Shown: piece after piece, positions 52,479-61,153 of the stretch
Numbering within the stretch: position 1 is the stretch's first letter
How the letters are laid out: every line of letters starts with the position of its first letter
Assembly: GCF_023700745.1 (NCBI RefSeq)
Contig: NZ_JAMPYG010000007.1
Location: forward strand, 1-64,000
From: Rhodoferax sp.
GTDB taxonomy: Bacteria; Pseudomonadota; Gammaproteobacteria; Burkholderiales; Burkholderiaceae_C
Length of the DNA: 64,000 bases
Reading direction: 5' to 3'
The notes under the pieces: generated by a model
The model's database searches: none
Told to the model about the DNA's origin: nothing
Seen by the model: only the letters and a program-made list of their open reading frames with translations
Program-made: the position numbers and the translations under genes

Positions 52479-53259
52479 TGATATGGTGTTGTGTCGTGGT
52501 TGAATTCAGGTTGAAGGCTTCAATGAGCCCCAGGGTCGGTTGCAAGCGAACGTCCAATTCTGCGAGCAGCACAGTCTGCAGCTCTTGCCCAAAGCCAGCC
52601 AGCCAACCAGCGGGTTGCATCTGCGCGCCGGGTTTGCCGGCTTGCAGCGTTTCCACCAACGCCTGCTGATGTGCGCTGCGCAATTGATGGAAGCGTTTTT
52701 CGAGCAGCGCGGGGATGGTCGAGAACAATTTGCTCTCGCGTTCACTCAGGATGGCGTCAAGTGCGGCATCCAGTGTCGCGAGCTTGCGGAGCGCGGGCGA
52801 TGACTGACCCAGCACCTCCCGCACATGGATCCGCAATGGACGCACCTTCAATTCGATGTCGCGTTGCTGTGCAAGATAGTTTCGGCGATACGGTTTATAA
52901 GTCGTGGCGTCTTCCATGTCAGCGCCAGGTTCTGGTGACGGCGGCTCCATGCGGGTCCGGTCCGCATCGAACAAGCCACACCTGGTGATTGAATTCACCA
53001 GGTTTGCCCGCACCCGGGCGTAGGCTTCGCTCAGGGCCAAGCGGCAAGCGGACTGGGCACCAGCGGGCGTGTCTGGCAGGCTTGCGGTGCTTGCGTTGTG
53101 CACCGCAGACAGGGCAATGGCGTCGGTAAATTTCACCCACAGGCCCAGCTTTTCAGCAAAATCGCCGTCCGGCGCGCGCCCATCCACCACAGCCAGGTCG
53201 GCGAGAACACGGACAAGTCTTGAGCTATGGAAGTTGGTGCGGGTCAGGGCTCGCATCAT
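52471..53259 (-). CDS. DUF3348-like protein, first gene of the cassette
   Basis: 262 residues, soluble, mostly helical. It begins MMRALTRTNFHSSRLVRVLADL and includes YRRNYLAQQRDIELKVRPLRIHVREVL. No signal peptide, membrane helix or catalytic motif. I assign DUF3348 from N-terminal resemblance and cluster order, without a search. The 3' end overlaps DUF802 by eight bases. A weak ribosome-binding site precedes the paired ATG codons. Function unknown; possibly a cytoplasmic adaptor of the membrane pair. Confidence 0.7.
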   Translation of the reverse strand: MMRALTRTNFHSSRLVRVLADLAVVDGRAPDGDFAEKLGLWVKFTDAIALSAVHNASTASLPDTPAGAQSACRLALSEAYARVRANLVNSITRCGLFDADRTRMEPPSPEPGADMEDATTYKPYRRNYLAQQRDIELKVRPLRIHVREVLGQSSPALRKLATLDAALDAILSERESKLFSTIPALLEKRFHQLRSAHQQALVETLQAGKPGAQMQPAGWLAGFGQELQTVLLAELDVRLQPTLGLIEAFNLNSTTTQHHINV

Positions 53260-53615
53260 GGCGTGGTGTGATTCAAATCGAAAAAACAGGGATCGGGGAA
53301 CTGCAAGCTCACCCCGTTATCTGCACATACGCTTGCTTCAGACAGTTGCGAGCCCGTCTGAACCACTTCGTGCGGAAACGGAATTCAAAAAGTCAACATT
53401 GGCTGCCAGCTCGTACCGGATGTCCGATAGCTACCGGACCGGGGATGGGCGTTGTTGAATGAATCGACATCCAGCGCAGCACCGGGGAACCTGCATGGTG
53501 CGGCCGAATTTTACCGCCAGAAAGCAATCGCCGTTCCCCGGTGGGCGATGTCCGTCCGATGGTATTTGGGATTCCTTTCGGGGTGGGCGGCTGTCTTAAA
53601 CTCCAGCCCTCCATC
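53260..53615. other. Divergent intergenic region with an inverted repeat
   Basis: About 355 bases between the divergent DUF3348 gene and the transporter. CACCGGGGAAC (53480-53490) and GTTCCCCGGTG (53533-53543) are perfect 11-base inverted arms 42 bases apart. TACCGGA occurs twice nearby (around 53416 and 53431). No gene and no clear promoter hexamers are seen; it must hold both promoters. The arms could be a regulator operator pair or a remnant of a short repeat element. Confidence 0.5.
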
Positions 53616-54929
53616 ATGTCACTTTTTTCCCAACAAGCCCTCCAGCCCGGCGTGCGCAAGCGCGAGGTCTTTGGCTGGGCGATGTACGACTTTGCCAACT
53701 CGGGCTACACCACGGTGGTCATCACGGCGGTGTTTGCCGCCTATTTTGTTGGCGGCGTGGCACAGGGTGCGACCTGGGCCACACTGGCCTGGACGGCTGC
53801 GCTCAGCCTGTCCAATGCCATCGTCATGCTCACCATGCCCAGCCTGGGCGCCTACGCCGACCTGCGTGCGGCCAAAAAGCGCCTGCTGGCCCTGTTCACG
53901 GCGGGCTGTGTGCTGGCCACGGCTGCGCTGGCGTTGGTCGGGCCCGGCAGCGTGGTGCTGGCGCTGGTGCTGATCGTGGTGTCCAACACCTTTTACGCCT
54001 GGGGTGAATCGATGACCGCCGCGTTTCTGCCGGAACTGGCGCGCACCGAGTCGCTGGGCAAGGTCAGCGGCTGGGGCTGGGGTTTTGGCTACTTTGGCGG
54101 CATGCTGGCGCTCGGCCTGTGTCTGGCTTATGTGCTCTGGGCGCAAGACCAGGGGCAACCCGCCTCACAATTTGTGCCGGTCACCATGCTGATCACAGCC
54201 GCCCTGTACGGTTCGGCCGCGCTGGTCACCTTTGCCCTGCTCAAGGAGCGGGCACAAGCCAACCCGACGGCGCTGGGACAAGGCGGCTTCAGGGCCGCCC
54301 TGAAACAGCTGCAACACACTTTTCATCAGGCCCGGCAATTCAGGGATTTCATGTGGCTGCTGGTCTGCGCGGTGTGTTACCAGGCCGGCGTGGCGGTGGC
54401 GATTGCGCTGGCCGCCATTTATGCCGAGCAGGTGATTGGATTCAAACAGCAGGAAACCATGGCATTGATCTTTGTGCTCAACCTGGCCGCGGCGGCGGGG
54501 GCCTTCGCCTGGGGTTACCTGCAGGACCGCATCGGCCACAAGATTGCGCTGGCCAGCACATTGCTGGGCTGGATTGCCACCTGCGTCATCGCCGCCCTGG
54601 CCACCACCAAGGGTGATTTCTGGTACGCCGCGGTCATTGCCGGCCTATGCATGGGCAGCAGCCAGTCGGCCGGGCGCGCCATGGCAGGCCTGTTTGCACC
54701 GCAACGTCAAGTGGCCGAGTTTTATGGCCTGTGGACCTTTGCCATCCGGCTCGCCAGCATCGTCGGCCCCTTGAGCTACGGCCTCATCACCTGGGCCACC
54801 GATGGTAACCAGCGCGCTGCCATCCTCAGCACCTCGGTGCTGTTTGTGCTCGGATTGTTGCTGCTGATGCCGGTGAACATGCAACGCGGACGTGCGGCGG
54901 CATTACAAGTCGATTCGACCCGTCTTTAA
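53616..54929 (+). CDS. UMF1-family MFS transporter
   Basis: 437 residues from ATG 53616 (MSLFSQQALQPGVRKREVFGW); a longer frame from 53541 is not family-like. About 12 membrane helices. The N-terminal GWAMYDFANSGYTTVVITAVFAAYF motif is diagnostic for the UMF1 (Atg22-like) group. The substrate is unknown for bacteria. It precedes sixA by 24 bases. Confidence 0.88.
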   Translation: MSLFSQQALQPGVRKREVFGWAMYDFANSGYTTVVITAVFAAYFVGGVAQGATWATLAWTAALSLSNAIVMLTMPSLGAYADLRAAKKRLLALFTAGCVLATAALALVGPGSVVLALVLIVVSNTFYAWGESMTAAFLPELARTESLGKVSGWGWGFGYFGGMLALGLCLAYVLWAQDQGQPASQFVPVTMLITAALYGSAALVTFALLKERAQANPTALGQGGFRAALKQLQHTFHQARQFRDFMWLLVCAVCYQAGVAVAIALAAIYAEQVIGFKQQETMALIFVLNLAAAAGAFAWGYLQDRIGHKIALASTLLGWIATCVIAALATTKGDFWYAAVIAGLCMGSSQSAGRAMAGLFAPQRQVAEFYGLWTFAIRLASIVGPLSYGLITWATDGNQRAAILSTSVLFVLGLLLLMPVNMQRGRAAALQVDSTRL

Positions 54930-54953
54930 ACTGTCATCTTGGGCCACTAAAGT

Positions 54954-55421
54954 ATGGCGATGGACCTGATTTTGTGGCGCCATGCAGAGGCGCAGGAATG
55001 GACACCAGGCTGTGATGACATGGCCCGGCGCCTGACCTCGCGCGGCGAAAAACAGGCGGCACGCATGGCCGGCTGGCTGGACCGCCAGTTGCCTGACAAC
55101 ACCCGCATCCTGGTCAGCCCGGCGCGCCGCGCCGAGCAAACCGCCAGCGCCCTGGATCGAAAATTCAAGGTCCGGTCTGAATTGGCACCGGGTGGCACGG
55201 TGGCGCAATTGCTGGAGATGGCGCAATGGCCAGACGCCAAGGGATGCGTGCTGGTGGTGGGGCATCAACCCACCCTGGGCCAAACCATTGCCCAGTTGAT
55301 CGGGTTGAGCGTCACCGAATGCACGGTCAGAAAAAGCGCGGTCTGGTGGCTGCGTCACCGCCAGCGGGAAACCCTCGTGCAGACCCTGGTGGTCACCGTG
55401 CAATCACCCGAAGTGCTTTGA
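54954..55421 (+). CDS. sixA: Histidine phosphatase SixA-like
   Basis: 155 residues of the histidine-phosphatase superfamily. Catalytic RHAEA with His at about residue 10; second His in VVGHQPTLG at about 104; an Arg in SPARRAEQT. SixA dephosphorylates phospho-histidine on HPt or PTS proteins. Its position before an atypical pyruvate kinase and ppx suggests phosphate-related control, but the target cannot be read. A single CTGTCAT lies just upstream, not a full PHO box. Confidence 0.88.
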   Translation: MAMDLILWRHAEAQEWTPGCDDMARRLTSRGEKQAARMAGWLDRQLPDNTRILVSPARRAEQTASALDRKFKVRSELAPGGTVAQLLEMAQWPDAKGCVLVVGHQPTLGQTIAQLIGLSVTECTVRKSAVWWLRHRQRETLVQTLVVTVQSPEVL

Positions 55422-55471
55422 AGCCGTCCAGCGGGTGCATGTCAAGACAAGGCTGGCCTGTGCTGCAGCAG

Positions 55472-55505
55472 TTTTCATGACATTGTCACGATTGGCATTT
55501 ACAAA
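55472..55505 (+). promoter_or_regulatory. PHO box and -10 upstream of the pyruvate kinase-like gene
   Basis: TTTTCATGACATTGTCAC (55472-55489) has two half-sites 11 bases apart. Exactly ten bases later TACAAA (55500-55505) is a good -10. The ATG at 55512 is only six bases after the -10, so the transcript would be leaderless or the translation start lies downstream. Confidence 0.7.
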
Positions 55506-55511
55506 TGCCAC

Positions 55512-57506
55512 ATGCGCTCCCCATCTCCTACCCCGAAAACCGCTCCGAGCCTTGGCACGCCACCCGTTGCGAAAGATGGCACTTCCCCGGACCTTGCGCT
55601 CTGCCTGAAGCTCATCGACCAGCTTGGGGCACTGCGCCAGGGCATGCTGGGCCGGGAACAGGCCATGGCTGAGGAACTCGCAAAGGTTCGGCCCGAATAC
55701 CGTGACAGTGCCCGCAACCTGATTCACTACCTGACACTGCGTCAGGTGGATATACGTCCGCAACAGGAACAACTTGCCTGGCTGGGCCTGTCGTCCCTCG
55801 GGCGTTCCGGTTCCCATGTCCTGGCCAACCTGGACAAAGTGCTTGGCTTGCTGCACCGGCTCACGAACCAGCCCTGGCAGGACACCGTGGCAGAAGAACC
55901 CGCCAGCAGCCGGGAACTTCTTAAAAAACACACGTTCAACCTACTGGGGCAGGTGCCTGCCAATCGGCCGGTACGCATCATGGTCACCCTGCCCACCGAG
56001 GCAGCGACTGATCTCAACATGGTGCGCGATCTGGTGGACGCCGGCATGGACATAGCCAGGATCAATTGTTCGCACGACAGCGCCACTGACTGGCAGCGCA
56101 TGGCTGCCAACGTGCGTCGGGCCGCGAGGGCGGCACAGCGTCCCGTCAAGCTGCTGATGGATCTGGGCGGCCCCAAAATCAGGACCGGGCAACTTGCCGG
56201 TCGGCCACCGGTATTGAAACTGAAACCGGGCAAGGACGAACTGGGGCGCGTCTATCGCCCGGCCCGCCTGCACCTGCGCCCCATCAACAGCGCCGAACTG
56301 ATGCCGGAGACAGATGCCAGCATTGGCGTCTGGGATGTCTGGCTGGCACGCCTGAAGCTCGGCACCAGCATCAATTTTTCCGATGCCCGGGGTGCCAAAC
56401 GCCACCTTCTGGTGATCCAGAACAATGAAAAAGGGGCGGTTGCAGAGAGCCTGCAAACCGCGTACCTGACACCGGAAACCACCCTCACGATCGGTGGCAC
56501 GGGCGGCAAGAAAAAGCATTCCACCCTGGTTTGCCAGATCAACAGCCAGCCCGGCGCCCTGCTGCTGCGTGCCGGCGACAGCTTGCGACTGACGAAAGAA
56601 GCAACCGGTACAACAGAAGCGCTTGAAGACGACAGCGCCGAGCCACGTCCAGAGATGGCGCAGGTGGCGGTGACCTTGCCCCAGGTGATAGACCAGGTCA
56701 AGGTAGGCGAACGCATCTGGTTTGACGATGGCCGTATTGGCGGCGTGATTCGCCACAAGGCCGATGCCTGGATTGATATCGAGATCACCCAGGCCCGTCC
56801 GGAGGGCGAAAAACTCGGCGGTGACAAAAGCATCAACCTGCCCGACAGCCAGCTGAATTTACCAGCGCTCAGCGCCAAGGACATTGAGGATTTGACGACG
56901 GTGGCGGCAGAAGCCGATATGGTGGGCCTGTCATTTGTCCAAAAACCCGATGACATTGCGCTGTTGCGCGACCATTTGCAGCGCTTGGGCCGGCAAGACA
57001 TGGGCATTGTGCTGAAGATCGAAACCCTGCAGGGTTTTGAAAATCTGCCCGAGCTCATGTTGTCTGCCATGGCGTCCCGGCTGGCGGGGATCATGATTGC
57101 GCGCGGCGATCTGGCCGTCGAATGTGGCTATGAGCGCCTGGCTGAAGTGCAGGAAGAAATCCTGTGCTGCGCGGAAACCGCCCATATGCCCGTGATCTGG
57201 ACCACCCAAGTTCTGGAATTCATGGCCAAGACCGGCTTGCCGTCACGGGCCGAAATCTCGGATGCCGGACTGGGTGTGCGCGTCGAATGCGTCATGCTCA
57301 ATAAGGGCCCGTACATTATCCAGGCCATTCGCGCACTTGATGACATCCTGAAACGCATGGTGGATCATCAGGCCAAAAAGCGCCCGCTGCTGCGAGCGCT
57401 GAGAGCCTGGGGTAGCGCCGGCAACATGGCTTCTGATGCTATGCTGGCAGCTTTGAAAACATTGAACGACGACCATGCAAAACACAACGCGTCTGGCAGC
57501 TGTTGA
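55512..57506 (+). CDS. Atypical pyruvate kinase-like enzyme
   Basis: 664 residues. An N-terminal extension of about 150 residues has no domain I recognise. The barrel starts near RIMVTLPTEAATDL, with DAGMDIARINCSH, MDLGGPKIRTG, VLKIETLQGFENLPELM (catalytic Lys), IMIARGDLAVE, WTTQVLE and SRAEISDA. The classical DTKGPEIRT lysine position is Gly here. The domain between the barrel halves is enlarged, and the C-terminal allosteric domain of normal pyruvate kinases is missing. Such long forms are annotated as pyruvate kinase but may differ in substrate or direction. It overlaps ppx by 32 bases and has a PHO box. Confidence 0.78.
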   Translation: MRSPSPTPKTAPSLGTPPVAKDGTSPDLALCLKLIDQLGALRQGMLGREQAMAEELAKVRPEYRDSARNLIHYLTLRQVDIRPQQEQLAWLGLSSLGRSGSHVLANLDKVLGLLHRLTNQPWQDTVAEEPASSRELLKKHTFNLLGQVPANRPVRIMVTLPTEAATDLNMVRDLVDAGMDIARINCSHDSATDWQRMAANVRRAARAAQRPVKLLMDLGGPKIRTGQLAGRPPVLKLKPGKDELGRVYRPARLHLRPINSAELMPETDASIGVWDVWLARLKLGTSINFSDARGAKRHLLVIQNNEKGAVAESLQTAYLTPETTLTIGGTGGKKKHSTLVCQINSQPGALLLRAGDSLRLTKEATGTTEALEDDSAEPRPEMAQVAVTLPQVIDQVKVGERIWFDDGRIGGVIRHKADAWIDIEITQARPEGEKLGGDKSINLPDSQLNLPALSAKDIEDLTTVAAEADMVGLSFVQKPDDIALLRDHLQRLGRQDMGIVLKIETLQGFENLPELMLSAMASRLAGIMIARGDLAVECGYERLAEVQEEILCCAETAHMPVIWTTQVLEFMAKTGLPSRAEISDAGLGVRVECVMLNKGPYIIQAIRALDDILKRMVDHQAKKRPLLRALRAWGSAGNMASDAMLAALKTLNDDHAKHNASGSC

Positions 57507-58968
57507 CCTCGGTTCCAACAGCTTCAGACTGGAAATTGGACGCATTGAACACGGCCAGTTTTACCGTACTGAATACCTCAAGGAAACCGTGCGTCAGGGC
57601 AATGGCCTGGACGACAACCGCAACCTGACATTGCAGGCGATGCAGCGCGGCTGGGACTGCCTGGCGCGCTTTGGCGAGCGCCTGGCAGGGTTTACCGAAA
57701 GTGAAGTGTGTGCCGTGGCCACCCAAACCCTGCGCGAGGCGCGCAACCGCGACGAATTCCTCGCCACCGGCATGCAAAAACTGGGCTTCCCGATCGACGT
57801 CATTTCGGGCCGTGAAGAGGCCCGGCTGATCTACCAGGGCGTGGCCCAGGCGCTGCCGCGCACGCAGGAGCGCCGTCTGGTGATTGACATTGGCGGGCGC
57901 TCCACCGAGATCATTCTGGGCCAGGGTCGAGAGCCCTTGCAGATGGAGTCCTACCGGGTCGGCAGCATTGCCTGGTCGATGCGTTATTTTGCCGACGGCC
58001 TGTTTACCAGACGCGCCTTCCAGACCGCCGAAATTGCCGCCAAGGCGGTGCTGGATGAAGCGCTGACCCTGTATACCCCCGACCAATGGGACATGGCTTA
58101 CGGCTCGGCCGGCACCATCAACGCCGTGGCCGACGTGCTGGTGGCGGCAGGCTGGCCCGCAGGATCGGTCACGCGCGAAGGCCTCGACTGGCTGCAGGAC
58201 AAACTGCTGGCAGCGCAAAGCACCGACCGCCTGCGCCTGGCAGGCATGCGCGACGACCGCAAACCCATCATCGGCGGAGGTCTGAGCGTACTGCGGGCAC
58301 TGTTCGATCTGCTCGGCATTGAGCGGCTGGAACAGGCCAGCGGCGGCTTGCGCCACGGGCTGCTGCAGGAGATGCTGGGCTCTGGCCAGCAGCAACACAC
58401 TGATTTGCGCGACCATGCCGTGGAGCGCCTGGCCGCCAAATTTGGGGCCGATCCGGTGCACGGCAATCGGGTTGGCCGCATTGCCAATGCACTGTTCCGG
58501 CAAATCACCGGTGGCGCCGTCAATGAGCGCGTCAGCCGCAAACTCACCTGGGCAGCCCAACTGCACGAAATTGGCGGCCACATTTCACACAGCGATTACC
58601 ACAAGCACGGTGCCTACATCCTGGACAACACCGATGTCATGGGCTTTGCACTCACCGAATTGCACAGGCTCAGCCTGCTGGTGCTGGGGCACCGTGGCAA
58701 ACTGCGCAAACTGGATACCGATTTTGAAGACCAGATGTTCATCCAGCAACTCTTGACGCTGCGCCTGGCGGTCGCGCTGTGCCATGCCCGGCGCGACCCG
58801 GACCTGACGGGCATCAGCCTGCGCCAGGATGCCAGGAATGTCCGTCAATTTGTCCTCACGGTACGCAGCAACTGGGCCGGCCTATTTCCGCAATCCGCCT
58901 ATTTACTCAACGAGGAATGCGTGGCCTGGCAAAAAACCCCATGGTCATTGCGCGTGCTTGAAGACTGA
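57475..58968 (+). CDS. ppx: Exopolyphosphatase (Ppx/GppA)
   Basis: 497 residues of the actin-like ASKHA fold. Phosphate-binding loops AAVDLGSNSFRLEIGRI and LVIDIGGRSTEIILGQG (usually GGGST; here GGRST) are visible, along with ISGREEARLIYQGV with the catalytic Glu. The C-terminal HD-like domain has HEIGGHISHSDYHKHGAY. It hydrolyses terminal phosphates of polyphosphate or pppGpp. It overlaps the upstream gene by 32 bases and converges with ppk1, overlapping it by 24 bases. Confidence 0.94.
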   Translation: MQNTTRLAAVDLGSNSFRLEIGRIEHGQFYRTEYLKETVRQGNGLDDNRNLTLQAMQRGWDCLARFGERLAGFTESEVCAVATQTLREARNRDEFLATGMQKLGFPIDVISGREEARLIYQGVAQALPRTQERRLVIDIGGRSTEIILGQGREPLQMESYRVGSIAWSMRYFADGLFTRRAFQTAEIAAKAVLDEALTLYTPDQWDMAYGSAGTINAVADVLVAAGWPAGSVTREGLDWLQDKLLAAQSTDRLRLAGMRDDRKPIIGGGLSVLRALFDLLGIERLEQASGGLRHGLLQEMLGSGQQQHTDLRDHAVERLAAKFGADPVHGNRVGRIANALFRQITGGAVNERVSRKLTWAAQLHEIGGHISHSDYHKHGAYILDNTDVMGFALTELHRLSLLVLGHRGKLRKLDTDFEDQMFIQQLLTLRLAVALCHARRDPDLTGISLRQDARNVRQFVLTVRSNWAGLFPQSAYLLNEECVAWQKTPWSLRVLED

Positions 58969-61047
58969 GCCGTCATAACGTTCCATCAGTGCGGCTTGCG
59001 CACCATGCGGCACGTTGGCAGCGTCCGGCGAAACCCGGGCGTAATGGCCATCGGGCTGCAGGTCCCAGGCATCGATACCGTCATGCAGGTAGGCCACCAG
59101 ACATTCATCGACCAGACGTTGACGTTGCTGCGGGTCAACAATGGGCCAGGCCAGCTCGACCCGGCGCATCATGTTGCGGTTCATCCAGTCGGCGCTGGAG
59201 AGGTACAGCGCATCCTCGGTGCCCTGGCGAAAATAAAACACCCGCGAATGCTCCAGAAAGCGCCCGATCACCGAACGCACCCGGATGTTGTCGGTAACCC
59301 CCGGTACTTGTGCCGGCAGCATGCAGGCGCCACGCACAATCAGATCGACCTTGACCCCCACCCTGCCCGCCCGAATCAGCGCATGAATCAAGCCCTCATC
59401 AGTCAACGCGTTCATTTTGGCCACAATGCGGCAATCCACGCCCGCGGCCGCACATGTCGCCAGGTCATCGATCCTGGCCACCATCTTGCGATGCAAATCA
59501 AATGGCGCCAGCAACACCTGGCTGAGTCTGGGCAGACGGCTGTGGCTGGCCAGGTGCACAAACACCCGCTCCATGTCCAGCGTCAGTGCCTTGTCGGCGC
59601 TCAGGTGGCTGATGTCGGTGTACAGGCGCGCCGTTTTGGGGTTGTAGTTGCCGGTGGACAAATGGCCGTAGCGCACCAGGCTGCGGCCTTCTCGACGGGT
59701 AATGAGCATCATCTTGGCGTGCGTCTTGAGGCCAATCACACCGTACACCACCTGGGCGCCAATCGATTCCAGCATCTCGGCCCAGTTGATGTTGGCCTCT
59801 TCGTCAAAGCGCGCCTTCAGTTCCACCACCACCGTCACCTCTTTGCCAAGCCGGACCGCTTCGCGCAACAAATCCATCAGCTGCGAATCACTGCCGGTGC
59901 GGTAAATCGTCTGCTTGATTGCCAGCACCTGCGGGTCATATACCGCCTCGCGTAAGAAGTCGAGCACACCGGCAAAACTTTCAAACGGCTGGTGGATAAC
60001 CACATCGCCCTGCTTGAGGCGCGCAAAGAAAGACTCCCCCGGCACCAGCTGCGTCGGGTAGCTGCCCTGATACGAGGGGAAACACAGTTCCGGGCGATGC
60101 AGCAAGTCCACCAACTGGTTCAGCCGCACCAGGTTCACCGGACCCGCCACCCGGTACAGCGCCAACTCGGGCAAATCGAACTGTTGCAACAAAAAGGCAG
60201 ACAAAAATTCGGAGCAGCCTGCTGACACTTCGAGCCGCACGGCCTGGCCATAATGCCGTGATTCCAGCCCCTGGCGCAACGCCGTGCGCAAGTTGCTCAC
60301 ATCATCTTCATCGACCGCCAGGTCTGAATGGCGCGTCACCCGGAACTGCGAGAACTGCCCCACTGAACGCCCCGGAAAGAGTTCGGACAGATGCGCCCGG
60401 ATCACGCTCGACAGAGACACAAACACATCCCCCGGGCCCGCCACCCTGGCCGCCATGCGGATCATGCGCGGCAGCACCCGGGGCACCTTGACAATGGCAA
60501 TTTCATTGGTGCGGCCAAAGACGTCCTTGCCACCCAGACGCACGATGAAATTGAGCGATTTATTGGCAACCTGCGGGAACGGGTGCGACGGGTCCAGCCC
60601 CACCGGAATCAGCAGCGGGCGTACTTCACGCTCGAAGTATTGTTTCACCCAGCGCCGCTGCTCGGCATTGCGTTCACCGTGCGAGATGATGTGAATGCCA
60701 TTTCGGGCCAGCGTCGGTGTCAGCACGTCGTTGTACAGCGCGTACTGGCGCGCCACCAGGGCATGGGCTGCTTCGGCCAATTTGACGGAGGATTTCAGGG
60801 TGTAATTGCCCTTGTCATCCTGGTTTTGAAAAGCCGACAAATGGGGTTCGGCCCGCACTTCAAAAAATTCATCGAGATTGGATGAAACGATGCACAAATA
60901 GCGCAGGCGCTCCAGCAACGGCACCTCCGGGCGATAGGCCCAGTCAAGCACCCGCGCATTGAATGCCAGAATGCTGTGGTCGCGGTCCAGCAAGACCACA
61001 TCCTGTGAAATTCTTGAAACTTTTACCTGACGCGACAGTGAGGTCAT
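58945..61047 (-). CDS. ppk1: Polyphosphate kinase 1
   Basis: 700 residues from ATG 61047 (MTSLSRQVKVSRISQD). The TTG at 61086 in the same frame coincides with the promoter -10, so it is rejected. Domains: N, head, C1, C2. The autophosphorylated His lies in RYGHLSTGNYN and the second conserved His in FLEHSRVFYF; LLIPVGLDPSHPFPQVANKSLNF is typical. It makes polyphosphate from ATP. Under a PHO-box promoter (next entry). Convergent with ppx. Confidence 0.95.
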   Translation of the reverse strand: MTSLSRQVKVSRISQDVVLLDRDHSILAFNARVLDWAYRPEVPLLERLRYLCIVSSNLDEFFEVRAEPHLSAFQNQDDKGNYTLKSSVKLAEAAHALVARQYALYNDVLTPTLARNGIHIISHGERNAEQRRWVKQYFEREVRPLLIPVGLDPSHPFPQVANKSLNFIVRLGGKDVFGRTNEIAIVKVPRVLPRMIRMAARVAGPGDVFVSLSSVIRAHLSELFPGRSVGQFSQFRVTRHSDLAVDEDDVSNLRTALRQGLESRHYGQAVRLEVSAGCSEFLSAFLLQQFDLPELALYRVAGPVNLVRLNQLVDLLHRPELCFPSYQGSYPTQLVPGESFFARLKQGDVVIHQPFESFAGVLDFLREAVYDPQVLAIKQTIYRTGSDSQLMDLLREAVRLGKEVTVVVELKARFDEEANINWAEMLESIGAQVVYGVIGLKTHAKMMLITRREGRSLVRYGHLSTGNYNPKTARLYTDISHLSADKALTLDMERVFVHLASHSRLPRLSQVLLAPFDLHRKMVARIDDLATCAAAGVDCRIVAKMNALTDEGLIHALIRAGRVGVKVDLIVRGACMLPAQVPGVTDNIRVRSVIGRFLEHSRVFYFRQGTEDALYLSSADWMNRNMMRRVELAWPIVDPQQRQRLVDECLVAYLHDGIDAWDLQPDGHYARVSPDAANVPHGAQAALMERYDGSVFKHAQ

Positions 61048-61085
61048 GATCAGCTGCACCAATTTTTTTGAAGACGATTGTTTCA

Positions 61086-61119
61086 ATTATTTGTTGGTTT
61101 CATGACAGTGTCGTGACAA
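61086..61119 (-). promoter_or_regulatory. PHO box and -10 of ppk1
   Basis: Minus-strand TTGTCACGACACTGTCAT (61102-61119) has a perfect CTGTCAT second half-site in 11-base phase. Ten bases on is AATAAT (61086-61091), five of six to the -10 consensus. The ppk1 ATG is 39 bases further. This is the best PHO-type promoter in the window. Confidence 0.8.
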
Positions 61120-61153
61120 CAGCCATGCCTGTTTTGAACCAGGTAACCAGACT

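Noticed and set aside
54931-54937. Perfect CTGTCAT just before sixA
   Set aside because: A single half-site; the position 11 bases on (GGCCACT) does not match, so it is not a PHO box.
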